Origin: Physcomitrium patens
Taxonomy: Eukaryota; Streptophyta; Bryopsida; Funariales; Funariaceae
Direction: 5' to 3'
Assembly (NCBI RefSeq): GCF_000002425.4
Contig: NC_037253.1
Coordinates: 18,182,407 to 18,246,406 of the forward strand
DNA: 64,000 bases
The notes under the pieces are model-generated. The model saw only the letters and a list, made by a program, of their open reading frames with translations. It had not been told where the DNA came from and searched no databases. Below, piece after piece: positions 1 through 12,339 of the stretch. Positions within the stretch are counted from its first letter, which is position 1. The number at the start of each line of letters is the position of its first letter. The position numbers and the translations under genes are program-made.

Positions 1-405
1 CAAAATTGTACCAAGTTTTTGTTTCTTATTCATGATAGTCGTTTGGTTTTGATTGAGGAATGAGACGATTGACAAATCATTGTAGGTTTTGGGACACGAG
101 GGTAAATTTACAAATTTGTCGTTGAACGGTCGTTGTCATGGAGTTGAGACTGACCTTATCAATTTTCTACTTCAAACAGAGTCCCACAAAACTGAACATA
201 AGAACGCCCTCATTGAAAATCTAATTGCCATGAAATTCAGGCACGAAATATTTCATGGCATCTAGATTGGCATAGTATCTTTTGTTTGAATGTACAAGCA
301 TTTTTACTGGTGCATTGATCTTTCTCAAGTCACTGTCTTCATGAGAGCTGCTACTGTAAAATTGCAACAGGGTATGGCAGAAAGAGAGAGGGTAATGAAG
401 AGAAT

Positions 406-3381
406 ATGAAAGGGATGAGCTCCAGAAATATCAGTGAACATCTGCCCGCCATGCAGCCTCGCAGTAAAAAAGGGCAGCAGTGCGACGACATACAGCCTGA
501 ACATCTTTTGGTACTTGTCCATGGGATTCTTTCTAGGTGGTCTCTCTCACCTCGCTTGATTTCCTTTCATGATCTTGCACATGCCTCATATTCGCACATC
601 CTATATTATGTAGACCTTACGTTTCTGCATGGAGCTTTAGTTCTCGTTATTTCCAGATGCAGACCATAGGCGATGTCATCTCTTTCCTTTCAGTTCTAAC
701 ATTGAGCGCCTGATGATCGTCTACTTAAATGCAGTCCTGCTGACTGGGAGTATGTACAAAAAGCGCTTCAGAGGCGCCTGGGGAACAAGTTCCTGATTCA
801 CGGTAACGTGCTAACTCCTCCCGTGCAAACCTCGTTGTATTTTCAGTGTCCATTGCGCCCGCCCAGCATGTTTGATTAATATTCTAAAGGATTCTAAGTA
901 AGATCCTGATAACACCCTGATTGTGAGATGAAATATCTTGTACTATTCCGCTAATGGTAATTGTTGGGGTAGTCTGCTCTGCTCATTTCTTCCCATTAGC
1001 ACTTCTTTTCATGCTTCTATTTTAGGTGGACGTTGTGTTGAAGCGATTGAATAACATTTGGTTGCTTTAAACATTCTTACATGTTGAATTGTGGTTTGTA
1101 TTAAAGAACGCGCATTTAGTGTCTCCTGCAGCAAGCGCTGTAAACTCGTTCCTGAACACCCTTGGTGGTATTGATCATGCTGGGCGGCGTCTCGCTTCAG
1201 AGGTACTAAACTTCCAAGTTTACTACGAATGATGATCATGTCGCCCACGACATACTATGTACGCTCTTGGCAATCGACAGGAGGCGGGGAGGGTGGGGGT
1301 ATTATTATGATATGTAACATGGCATACTGATTGTAGTTTGGGGTGTTGAAATTAGATCGAGCGAATTGTGGAGAAAGTTCCGTCCCTGAAGCGTATATCC
1401 TTCCTAGCTCATTCACTAGGCGGTCTTTTTGCACGTTATGCGGTGGCAATGTTGTATACGTCAAAAGATGATATAACTGAAGACATGAGCACTTTGGAAG
1501 ATTTTGAGAGCAGAGGTGAGGAGCATCCCGTACTTCGTCTTCGCCGAGAACCTAAGATTGCTGGTTTGGAAGCAGTCAACTACATTACTCTTGCCAGTCC
1601 TCATTTGGGTGTACGTGGAAAGAAGCAGGTAACTTACAACTCAAACAACCTTCAACTTATTGGTATTCTATGTCCTGGTTGGTAGAAGATGAAGGTGGTT
1701 AATCTGACCGCAGTTCCTTTCATCAGCTGCCATTCCTGCTAGGAGTGCAAGTGCTGGAAAAGCTTGCGGCTCCAATTGCTCCTTTTGTTGTGGGGCGTAC
1801 AGGAAGACAGCTTTTCTTAACGGACGGCAAGGCCAGTGATCCTCCTCTGCTTCTGCGCATGGCCTCGGATTGCTCAGAGGGTCTTTTTATGTATGTCCTC
1901 TCTTTACACAATTTCAATTGTTTCTATTCATTTTTTTTGTTACATTTTGCGAAAATTTTCCGAACAGCCACACCTTTCTTAGGATTGTATTTGTCAGGTG
2001 CAAAGTCAGCTAAACTGAATGTGGCATTGTTGATCGATTTACAGATCTGCGCTGCGCGCCTTCAAGTCGAGAGTGGTATATGCGAATGTCAGCTATGATC
2101 GTATCCATACATTGTTTCTGTGCAAAGTATTAGTTCATGTTCGCTGTTAGGTGCTGGCTAGGTCGGATTCCTTCGTTGATCTTATGTCTGGGATGGATTT
2201 TCGGAATCGTAAAATGGTTGAAATGGAAGGTCTATAGGGTGATGGTCCAATAAACCATTCCTGTTCCGAAAATTTCGAATCATGAAATAAATAATCTGAA
2301 GCCATACCTCCTCATGCTTATCGGAGGCATATGATTCAGCGGTGATAATCACAGAGATAACAGCCTGGTTTTTGGGCTTTAGGAACTCTTTCACCAGGTC
2401 TTCATATTTTTTCCAGTTTTTCTAGTGCAAGCTGTTTTTCTTGTGCGTAATGAAAGGAGGTTTTATTTGACTCTGCCGACAGACATGGTGGGATGGCGGA
2501 CATCCTCAATCAGGCGCGAGAGCGAACTTTCCAAGGTTTGTTATGGATCGTTGTCTTCTTCAGTGGTAGTTTCTGGGTTGTTATGCCTTGACACAGAGTG
2601 CCAAGAGATGTCTTTAGTCTCGAATAATGGACTTCTAATGAGTAGACTTGTTTATATTAGAATTTAGACTGATTAAAAGAATGTACCTTATCTCTCAAAA
2701 TTGGTAGAATAACACAAAAACTTACAGTTGATTTGGATGGTTGCAGCCTCCCAGGGTCTCCATGGATGGTTACAAGCATGTTGTAAATGTAGCCTACTAT
2801 CCAGCAGTGAACAGCGATGCACCTAGTTTTCAGCAGGAGTCTGCTCAAGGAAAAGCTGCGGCTCAAGCTTCTCCCAGCAGCAAGAAAGCTGACGCATATC
2901 ATGACACGCTTGAAGGTTTTGTGCCATTGTCCGACTCTTCTAAGCATTATCATTCGTTCCGCTTAGTGTTTTCTTGTCTGGGGTCTGGCACTATGCTACA
3001 GTAAAACAATTATTGATATTCGAACTTTTGTCATATACAGAAGAAATGGTGCGGGGGTTGCAGCAGGTGAGCTGGCGCAAAGTCGATGTTAGCTTCCACT
3101 CAGCTTTGTGGCCCTTCTTGGCGCACAATTCTATAACTGTGAGTTCATCATTTTATGTAAATTTGACTTCAGCATCCTGGCACAGACGTGTAACAAAAGA
3201 CATCATTGTTTACTTGTTAAGTTTTAGAACATGACTTTACTTGCTATGTGCTCGTACTTTGGTTTTTGTTTCTCAGGTTAAGGATAGGTGGATACATTAT
3301 GAAGGGACAGGAGTGATAGCGCATGTGGTTGACGCCTTTGCACAGCAAGAACAGAACGTTTTTCTGGTAGCAAGCTTGTAG
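406..3381 (+). CDS. DUF676 serine esterase / lipase-like protein, 10 exons
   Basis: Exons read as 406-536, 735-802, 1132-1202, 1356-1628, 1727-1890, 2045-2100, 2483-2535, 2747-2915, 3041-3138 and 3277-3381. All use GT-AG introns and join in one frame to give about 395 aa. The fold is an alpha/beta hydrolase. The oxyanion-type HG lies at residues 39-40 (LVLVHGIL), and the nucleophile elbow AHSLGG puts the likely catalytic Ser at about 110. The family blocks YITLASPHLGVRG, FVVGRTGRQLFLTDGK and MVGWRTSSIRRE follow. A candidate catalytic His is in GVIAHVVDAF (about 377). Known members of this plant family are predicted lipases or esterases; the substrate is not established. There is no obvious signal peptide. 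A second ATG at 415 is an alternative start. Nothing is broken, so the gene appears functional. Confidence 0.9.
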
Positions 3382-4630
3382 TTCCTAAGTCAAGAGGTTC
3401 AAAGAATTGAAATTGTATCTATGACTTCAGATCTTCACATAAGAATATGTAGTTGTGTGCTAGATTTTCATTTAAGTCGCTGTAGTAAAGTAGGTCTCAC
3501 AAGAATCTTGAGATGATGTGGAAACCATGAAGGTATGTGCAAAATACGGAGCGGAGAGAAATCTGCCTCAGCAACTAGTGATCTGGTGATGGGCTGCTAT
3601 TACTGAAAGCGAACTGGAGCATAGAAAATGATGCAAGTGATATAGTCATTTCAGTACTGCTTGTAAATATGCAGTCCAAGATTAAACTCGTACATGAAGA
3701 ACAGATATTTATTCATATTCGAGTTCAGTTAAAATATGCTTTCAACTGTCACGACAGAAAAGAGAAAGAAACGCGCAAGGCATGTGAGGGTATTACCTAC
3801 CGTTCTATTAAGAACCGCATTCATCAGTAACCCCCAAACTCGATACCCCGAAGTGGCAGGCAAAAGACGACAATTGTATCGTAAAATACCCCTTAATTGA
3901 GAAGCCCACGAAGAAAACGCCCAACCTATCAAAGGATTTTACAAAAATATTAAAAAAACAAACAAACAGACAAACAAAATACAGCAACTTACAACAAACT
4001 CAGAGAGCACAACCGCATTCCCAAAATGCAGGTGGGTACTGCAGCGATCTACAGGGATGATTTCAACACCACCATCATCTTCCTGACGCATTCCAGGAAG
4101 CGATAACACTCATGTCCACGCCTTTTGTCATCGCACTTCCAATCCAAAAAGGGATCCTCCGTGCGGCACCTGTTCAACGGGGTGAGCAGCCTTGGACCAC
4201 ATGTGCTGCAACACCAGCGGCAAGCGGGCGTCCATCCCCTTTCCCTGCGACGCCAAAATACTCTCCGCCATAGCCATGTCGCCGCCCCGCCATAGCCATA
4301 GCCAACCGACCACCCTTTGTTCCGTGTCATCAGCAAGGGAAGATCTCTCGAATTGACACCCGGACAGAAACCCTTTGAGCACCATGACGTGATTGTGGTA
4401 AACACCCGGACTCTAGTCTCATATATCCGCCATGTACTCTGATAACTGGTTATCAGTTCATTTGAATGAATGTCATTTATTCATCCTGATTATAATGGTT
4501 TCGGAGGTCGTCCCCGAAACCTAAAGCTGCCGCTGCTGTGAGTTTTTGATCTTTTCCAGTACAGCCAAGGCCTGCATCAGTGCTCGAGGAGGTCACCACG
4601 CTGCGTTCTCCGTAGGAGTCGCCAGCCACC
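3382..4630. other. Intergenic: 3' flank of the esterase gene and promoter/leader of RPL26
   Basis: No gene is supported here. The stretch holds an (AAAC)-rich run near 3955-3980 and a short direct repeat of GCCATAGCCAT around 4267-4301. A near telo-box AAACCTAAA at about 4518-4526 is of a kind seen in ribosomal-protein promoters, but it is not an exact AAACCCTAA. Open frames on the minus strand (about 4049-4405) look like chance products of GC-rich sequence. Confidence 0.5.
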
Positions 4631-6151
4631 ATGAAGTTCTCGCCCCGTGAGTTTTTTCTATCCTCACTCATGAGATATTGGTTTTTTAATTTTTTTAGGG
4701 CTGATGTTCTGCTCGAGAAACGAGTCTCTTCTTGCAACATGGGTCTGCGGGGCTTTGTTGGATGTTTCTCTGGGCTGACTTGCGGCTTCCTGCGAAATCA
4801 CATGTGTTTAGAGACGCTTTGTGGGCAAGCAGCTCTTCTGTTGACGGTCATTCGATGTTGAGATCTTCATTGGAAGTTTGAGTCTACTAGGCAGCACATG
4901 ACCTGGAAAAATATAAAAACGATTGGATGACTTAATCGTTATCTTTTTGATGTGATGACTTAATGTGAAAGGCTTAAGGATGGGTTGAGTAGGCGCTGGA
5001 GCTGCGGTTTGCACTTTACTCTGATTTTCGTAGGTTTAGGTTTCGGTTCTGACTTTTAATTTGTGTGTCAAAATATGTTCGCGTGCGGATCGATTATTTT
5101 TTTTCTCTTTCGAGGTGTCTGACATGAATTCTGTACAAATAATGGGAAAGTCTAGGTTAATTTCCAGCGCATTTTGTGCACAATGATCGCACTGGACGTG
5201 GATAGCTTTGGGTTTTGCCATGAACAAACCCTATTTTTTTCCGCCGTTGGAGTGTTTTATAAAGAGTTCAATCAGTGTTTTCGTTGTTTTTTATGACTGT
5301 TTTAGTGTAGTGCTGCGCCTGCGAGATACTCTACTAACTGTGTCTCAGGTAATTTGGTTTTCCTTTGCAGGTGTGAGCAGCTCTAGGCGCAAGTCCCGAA
5401 AGGCACATTTCAGTGCCCCTTCCAGCGAACGCCGCATTCTTATGAGTGCTGCCCTCTCATCAGACCTCAAGAACAAGTACAATGTATGTTTTACATTTTT
5501 CCGTCGCTGCCGGATTGGTTTTAAATAGCATGCACGGCTGAATCCACCGTAGCACGTTTGAATTGAACTGCCTCAAGAAATACGAAGTGTGTGTAGTGCC
5601 GGAAGCTGTCTGTAAAGCAGTTGAATCAAGTCCTTAAATTATTTCTTTATTTGTTTAAGGTCAACTAATTAGGCTTACCCTCCTCCACAGGCGCGCTCTG
5701 TTCCTGTAAGGAAAGATGATGAAGTCATGGTTGTGCGTGGCACATACAAGGGCCGAGAAGGGAAGGTCGTCCAAGTTTACCGGCGCAAGTGGGTGATTCA
5801 TGTGGAGCGCATTACTCGTGAGAAGGTCAATGGTATGGGTTAATCTCTCTAGATACGTGGTCAAACAAGTCAGCCAAAATCGGTTAAGCTAGTTTATTGC
5901 TTCAACTTTCGTTTTTACTTTTTGTTCATGTTGTTTTCAACTAGTTTCGGCGCCTCACCTTGTGATGCAACTTTGTAGGCGCAACTGTGAATGTCGGCAT
6001 TGATGCATCGAATGTAGTGATTACGAAGCTCAAGCTAGACAAGGACCGCAAGGCTCTTCTTGAGAGGAAAGGCAAGGGTCGTGCTGGTGACAAGGGCAAG
6101 GGCAAGTTCACTGATGCGGATGTGTCTCCTCCTCTTCAGGAAGTTGATTAG
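4631..6151 (+). CDS. RPL26: 60S ribosomal protein L26 (uL24), 4 exons
   Basis: Exons are 4631-4646, 5371-5483, 5691-5832 and 5979-6151, totalling 444 nt or 147 aa, the usual plant length. The first exon is only 16 nt and encodes MKFSP plus one base of Arg, a very short first exon with a 724-nt intron. Exon 2 carries [16 protein letters not shown]. Exon 3 carries the KOW region ([20 protein letters not shown]). Exon 4 carries [18 protein letters not shown]. The protein is a component of the large ribosomal subunit near the polypeptide exit tunnel; this role is known for the family. The start is chosen from the conserved MK-[FY]-[SN]-P-R beginning and the good context GCCACCATGA. The C-terminus is acidic ([12 protein letters not shown]), slightly different from the common plant ending. 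Confidence 0.96.
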
Positions 6152-7731
6152 CTTATAAAACTCTCCAAATGAGTACATTGTTTCATAAGCATGAATTGCT
6201 TAATAGCTTTTTAATCATGTAAAGCTCTGTCTATTGTCAGTATTGCATTCATCCTTCCATCACGAAGGAAATTATTGCAAGGTTATTGAAGTTTGAAATT
6301 TGTTTGAGTTGACGTGCAATGTTCTCAAATTGTTCTTACTATCTTCAAGAAGTGATCGATATTTAATTATCAATCATTGGATTGGATCAAATTCATGCAT
6401 CTTCTTTAATTTTACGTTTGAAACTTTTTGTTTAAAAGTATTAAAAAGCTGAAGGTTCTGTATGTTTTACTAGCTAAATTTTGGAATCATGTGAAAGAGT
6501 AGTAAGGACGGGATCTCACAATTGTGCTGTAACAGTTGTGTCCTAATCAAAACTGTTTAATCTGACAACTTTTTTTTGGTTTTGGAACCTGCTAAATTTT
6601 TATTAAAGAAGAGTTTATTTACTTCAAAAAGGTTGTCTGTGAGTCTCGACTTTGTAGAAGGAATTCATGAGTTAGGAACATTCAGTATCATGTAGGCATT
6701 TTTCCTCAGATTTCCTTATATATTTTTTGCTTAGACTTTTTAATAAACCATTACAGGACAGTACCACTGTTCTCACCGACAAAGATTATTTTGAGTTCCA
6801 ACATTTTTAGCTTTTATGTAATTTAATTTCTAATGAAATAGTCAAAAGTATTATCAGTTTCAACAGGAATTACATGATATTTTTCTCTCATATATTTATC
6901 AAAAGATATTTACATTGTACATATCTGGATCTTGTATTAAACGTGTTAAAATACAAATGAGGTATATGTAAAGAATGAGATAACAAAGTAAAGTTAGGAT
7001 GTTGAAATCATAAAACTTTTCATCTAAAGTCCGTTCCTAAGTTGAAGCATTTTAATGAATTTTTGGACTTAGCCTTGTTTCAATAAATTTCTTATTCACT
7101 CGTGTATGATTTGTTGAATTCATGATACTGATTGTTTGTAAATCTGAGAAAGAATGTCAGTTAATATAATTCGTAAAGTAATCTTTCTCATTTTTAAAAT
7201 ATCGTTGAATGAGTATCAAACATTTGCTGCAACCTTCACTAGAATTATTGTTTAGCAAGGACCAACTTTTTGACGTTAAATTCATTCACTTATTCTGACT
7301 ATGATATTCTTTGTTAATGTAATTTCAATATTTTCAATGCTAGAAATGATTTGATTTCGATTTTGATTTATTTTCTTCAATTTAAAATTTCAAAAATTCA
7401 AAAATTCAAAAATTATATATTTATTAAAATATTGATTTTCATTCTATTAGATTTTTACAATAACAATAGTAATAAAAAAAATAGAAAATCAAAATTATAT
7501 TTTTTTATTCTTATTTTTATTATTTAATGATATTTAAATATATGTTGTATTTAAATTTTATATTGTTTCATAGCTTTAAGATAAACTCAAAGTTATGTAC
7601 TTACAAGTTAAACTATATCAAACCTAACATTAAATTTGCATATTATCTATTTGTATTTTAATGATATTTTGTAGTCTACACAATAAATAGAATACAAAAT
7701 TCTAAAAACTTTAAATGCTTTTGGCAAGTAA

Positions 7732-7737
<6 letters not shown>

Positions 7738-7773
<36 letters not shown>
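7738..7773. repeat. (TA)n microsatellite
   Basis: About 17 uninterrupted TA dinucleotides, in AT-rich intergenic DNA. Confidence 0.95.
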
Positions 7774-7780
<7 letters not shown>

Positions 7781-9202
7781 AAGATAGTTTAAAATGTAGC
7801 ATGTTGGAAGTATATAATCTTAATCAACTAATGCATGTAATTTTCTTTTTGGTATCAATAATTGTTAATAATTCCTACTTATTTTTATTGCTAATTTATA
7901 ATGTAGTTTTTGTCAAAGCAAATTATCAAATTAAAAAAAATTGGTTCTGGAAATATGAATCTCAATTTAGAAGTTTATCCTTACCATGTAATGTAATGCT
8001 AGTAATAACATTGTTTTTAGCATACTTTCAAGCTTAAGTTTTCAATGCAAGTTGCTCATACGCTAGTTTAGCAATTATAGGCTAGGATTCATTAAAAATT
8101 AAGTAATAAAAATCAAACTTCTATATGTGATATTCTATAGAATTACATTGGAATTTTAGTTTTTTACAAGGACTATTTTAAGAGCTAATTTTTATGAAGC
8201 AAGCCCAAATTCTTAAAAAAAGATGCCTCCAATTATACATAAATCAAAGCAAAGTTATTACCACTTTAGAATATCAAGCAAATATTGAACCAAGATTTAC
8301 TAGATTTAATAAATATTTTTTTTATTATACACTTATGTGCCAATGATTAGGATTTCTTCATTAGATTTAGTTTCATATTTATTATTAGAATATAATAATT
8401 TAAATCCTAGGTTCATAATTTTTTAACTTGTTGCCTAGTTAGACTCTTTTGAGCTTTATTTAAAGTACAATACTTGTTCATTATTAATTCTCTTTTAGAA
8501 TTGCAATATGATAAAAAAAAAAAAATAGAAGAACAAGTTGTTATCATTATGTTGGAGATCTTTTTATAATAACATTCATAAGATGATTGTGTCTTTTGGA
8601 CCAAAACCTACCAATTTTATATTCCATACTACTATTTAGATAAAATTGTCTACAATCCATTTTACTATTCTTATCATCTTTTGTTGGCTTGTAGTACATT
8701 GTATTCCAATAGATTATGTAGTAAAAATATCAACTATTAATATTGCATCTAGTCATCTTTATATATAGTCATTGATTGTTATGCCTCTGCGAATCCCTTG
8801 GCATATATATATAAAAGTCTTATAATATCCTACAACTACTACTCACATTAAAACAATATGACAAAGTAAGTGCTCACTATACATAATATTATTATAAATC
8901 TTTTTTAACTATTATTTTTTAATAATTTTTATTTAATATCTTTTTTTGCATCTATTAGTTTTTAGTAGGAAGAGCCTTAGAAATATATTATTGGATATTG
9001 CTTTCTTTGCTAAAAGTGATGTTTTATTAAAGTGCATGTGGTCTACTCTAAGTGTGGCTGGAGGCTCATTTCTATTTGGAAACATGAGCAAAACTAGTAT
9101 ATTTAGTATAAGCATAAAAAAAACCAACAACCATAGATATGGATAATATATTTGCTTCTAATGATGCTTAGAACCAAAATAGAATGGAAGTTTTATCTAC
9201 TA

Positions 9203-9207
<5 letters not shown>

Positions 9208-9250
<43 letters not shown>
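9208..9250. repeat. (TA)n microsatellite
   Basis: About 21 uninterrupted TA dinucleotides in AT-rich DNA. Confidence 0.95.
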
Positions 9251-9252
<2 letters not shown>

Positions 9253-9730
9253 ACAATTAGAGAGAATTATTTAGATTTTTTGGTCAATTCCTAAAAAAAA
9301 AATTATTGGATTTGACAATAGTATTTACTAATAATACATGTTAATATTTTAAATCTTGTATTATCTTTAATTGCATTAAAATTAATAGAATATATTAATA
9401 TAATCATTAATATGTGATAAGATATTTTTAGTTTATTATTATTTTTAGTGATAAATTCAATTACTCATCTTTAATCAAAATTTGTGTAAAATTGGTTTAT
9501 TTGGAATTTTGCACATTTGTATTTGTAAAAGAGATCATTATTATTTTTTAGCACTCAAATGAAAAAAATGTGTTGTAATTTCTTTCTAACTTATTAGTCT
9601 GTGGTTTATTTACTTAAATCTTAATGTAAGTGTTTATCAAGGACATGAACTTCAAAAAAATTAGAAGGTCAATACCTTCTTCTGTCACTCAAAAAGATTA
9701 AAAAATCACTCAAAGATGATATAGTATTAA

Positions 9731-10162
9731 ACTAGAATGGCTATTGCTAAAAACAAGAAGATTAGAAAGCCTTGAAAGAAGATTATGGACTAAAAAGGTA
9801 TTGAGAAGAATAAAGAAGACTTCACTCTTGCTTCCATATATACTATTTAACTACGAGCTACATACCAATGTTCTGTAGGACTTGCAGCATGTATTGACTT
9901 TGCAAGACATATCTTAACTTATAAGGCAAGTTTTCTATAGATGTTCCATCATAGTTAGCTTGTTCTATAAGCTACCAATACATGTGACATGTGGCTAATT
10001 TGTTGACCAAGTTTTTAATGTGCCAATCAACTATAAACATGTGTAAAGTCCAAATCACATCTATGAAGTTTTTCTAGAAGATATTATGAAATTAATCTAC
10101 TTTTACCTATTGCTACTTAATCATATAAGTAACTATTAAAATAGATATGTATGTCCATGACA
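9731..10162 (+). repeat. Dispersed direct repeat, copy A (about 432 bp)
   Basis: This stretch aligns by eye over its whole length with 11903-12336. Both start near ACT[A/G]GAATGGCTATTGC, share blocks such as ATATATACTATTTAACTA and GGCAAGTTTTCTAT, and end with ATGTATGTCC[A/G]TGACA. The copies have nearly the same length (432 and 434 bp) and orientation. Copy B sits between gag-like pieces of the chromovirus, so copy A is probably a fragment of another copy of that family. The identity of the unit (LTR, spacer or inserted element) is unresolved. Confidence 0.75.
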
Positions 10163-10970
10163 ATGATATAGATTTGGAATCTATAGAAAGTTACTTTAGA
10201 ATACTATTTATGATTTCAAATATTTTTTGTAATTGCTCGATAAATATGTCCTTATTAAATAATTTCTATATCCAAGTATTATTTTTTTAATCTTTTTAAA
10301 ACTAAACCTATATGCAACATATATTGCAATTCAAAAACAAATTGAGTATTGAACTTAGTATTATTTTTAGGTTAGATTATCTTGGACATATTTGTTGTTT
10401 ATGGAGTGAATTTCTAATTTAGATTTTGCATATATGTATCTCTTGGCAAATGGTATTGATTTTAGTTATTTAAAAACTAAGTCTATATAAGAATAAAAAA
10501 TTATTGTGGTTTCTAGTATATTACAAAGCACTTCTTTTATAGAAGTATTTTTAAATTCTTTCACAATAAAGAAAGAATAATTACTTCAAAAGTATGTAAC
10601 TCTTTACAAGCTTATAACTTTCAACATATAATGATTTTTTTTAATTAATAGAGCAAGGCTACTTTATTAAAGGACTAAATTTATTTCAGTACTTTAATGT
10701 TGATAAAAGAGATATAAAATGTCATTTTCTTGCTATAATAGTAAATCATAAGAATACACAATGTAAGCTTAAATGACTATTAAGAAGTAAATTGATTAAT
10801 ATATGGTAGTATTATTATTTGGACCAATGAATATATGTTTGGTTTGCTGAATTGACGAATCCTCTAAAAGAAGATTTAAAGTATTATGCACAAAGTATAT
10901 AAAAAAAAAAAAATGTTATACATGTCAATATATTATAATCTTGTTCGTATTTTTATATATATATTGTGTA
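10163..10970. other. AT-rich spacer before the chromovirus
   Basis: No gene and no recognisable domain. It may be an older relic of the same retroelement family, because it follows copy A of the dispersed repeat. Confidence 0.4.
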
Positions 10971-11545
10971 TGTTACGGACATCAAATAAGAATATTCTAT
11001 TAGATTCTAAAAGATTTCAGAATATTCTTAAAATATTCTTATAAGATTTTTAAAAAGTTCTAAAAGATTTTTAGCATATTTTAGTAAGTTCTAAAAAGTT
11101 CTGAAAGAATTAAGAAAGTTGTTTGAGAAGCTTCATAAGATTGCTTCATTTTTAAGTAAAATAAGAATTTCTAATGAAGTTTCTTAAAGTTGCTTCATCT
11201 TCAAGCAACATAAAAACTTCTTGAGAAGCTTTTTAATACCTAATATATATAGGAATTGAGGTTAAAGAAATTCTTAGTCTTGATAATACATTTCTTAGAA
11301 TTCTAGCTCACCTTTTTGGTATTGATTTTATACTCATTTGGTTTAATCAAGTTCTTATTAGCTTTCATATTGAAACTTTTTACTTTAGCTTCTTATTTGG
11401 TCTCATGTATAATATATCCGTGATAGTTTATCGAGACTACTCTCTTATTAGTACTAGAACTTAATTCTTCTTTTATAGAGATTGGATTATTCTTCTTCTT
11501 AAATGCATCCAAGTACTTGAGCAATTGTGGAGTATCCTCCTCCTA
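10971..11545 (+). repeat. 5' LTR of the chromovirus (3' boundary approximate)
   Basis: It begins TGTTACGGACATC and is alignable with 16374-16777, sharing CTATTAGATTCTAAAAGATT, the TATA-like region CCTAATATATATAGG and TTTAATCAAGTTCTT. After about 11431 it diverges from the 3' copy. A weak primer-binding-site-like TGGTATTATTTTAG follows at about 11549, recalling the TGGTATCAGAGC complementary to initiator Met-tRNA, but it is degenerate. The end coordinate is therefore an estimate. Confidence 0.65.
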
Positions 11546-11560
11546 AATTGGTATTATTTT

Positions 11561-11563
<3 letters not shown>

Positions 11564-11596
<33 letters not shown>
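11564..11596. repeat. Poly(T) run, 33 nt
   Basis: An uninterrupted T33 lies just downstream of the putative primer-binding site in the leader of the retroelement. Such homopolymers are error-prone in assemblies, so the true length is uncertain. Confidence 0.95.
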
Positions 11597-11600
<4 letters not shown>

Positions 11601-11623
11601 AGACTGGAAGTGAAGACGTTAGT

Positions 11624-11836
11624 ATGGTTGAGTTTCTTAAGTCCAAGTCAGATATTATTATAAATATACTAAATGCATTAGCTCATAGAATTGCTAAAAT
11701 TGAGGGATTTATTGAAAGGTTTTGTGGTGATGCAAGACTTGAAGCAAGTCAACATGTTGTCCAACTACTTTTTCAAGCTTCTACAGCCAAGGAAGTAGTG
11801 GCACGTTGTCAAGGACAAGAACTCGATGAAAGCTAA
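11624..11836 (+). pseudogene. gag N-terminal remnant
   Basis: The open frame after the poly(T) reads MVEFLKSKSDIIINILNA and continues to CQGQELDES before a stop. It is amphipathic and helix-like, consistent with the start of a chromovirus Gag. The ATG used is internal to a slightly longer open frame. It is separated from the capsid part by copy B of the dispersed repeat. The assignment rests on position more than on motif. Confidence 0.5.
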
Positions 11837-11902
11837 AGAGTAAGTGAGACTTTTCTCAAAAAGAAATAGGACAAAATAGAAATATGTATATTAAGAAAGA
11901 AA

Positions 11903-12336
11903 CTGGAATGGCTATTGCCAAAATACAAGAAAACTAGAGACCCTTGAAACTAGACTAGAAGCAAGAAAGGAGTTGACAAGAGTGAAGAGGGCTTCACTCT
12001 TGCCTCTATATATACTATTTAACTAGAAGCCACGTGGCGATGTTCTATAAGACCTCCAATATATGTTGACTTTCTAGGCCACATGCCTTTGCTTGCAAGG
12101 CAAGTTTTCTATGGATGGACCACGTAGTTAGCTTGTTCTTTAAGCTTCCAACATGTGTGGCACATGGCTAACTTGTTGACCAAGTTTCTAACCTAAAAGT
12201 CAACTATAGACTCCTATAAAGTCAAAGCAGCGTCTATGAAGCTTCTAAGAAGCTTCTCTAGAAAGTATTACACAATTAACCTACTTTTACATACTTTTAT
12301 CTATTCATATAGGTAATTATATGTATGTCCGTGACA
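11903..12336 (+). repeat. Dispersed direct repeat, copy B (about 434 bp), inside the chromovirus
   Basis: This is the partner of 9731-10162 (see that entry). It ends ATGTATGTCCGTGACA. The last 12 bases are nearly the reverse complement of the first 12 bases of the 5' LTR at 10971 (11 of 12 match). It contains GAAGCTTCTAAGAAGCTTCT at 12238-12257. A weaker relic with the same downstream landmark (CTTCTAGAATCAAGTTC) is near 49740-50130. Confidence 0.7.
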
Positions 12337-12339
12337 TTA

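Larger units (their letters stand above)
6152..9730. other. AT-rich gene-free tract downstream of RPL26
   Basis: The first 100-200 bases are presumably the RPL26 3' UTR. The rest is strongly AT-rich with many short homopolymers and two long (TA)n runs. The open frames here (for example 7801-8037 and 8946-9146) are low-complexity and match nothing I recognise. It is probably decayed repeat DNA. Confidence 0.6.

Noticed and set aside
4049..4405. Overlapping minus-strand open frames upstream of RPL26 (118 and 85 aa)
   Set aside because: Trp/Arg/Cys-rich chance translation of a GC-rich stretch in two frames, no motif, and located in the RPL26 promoter.
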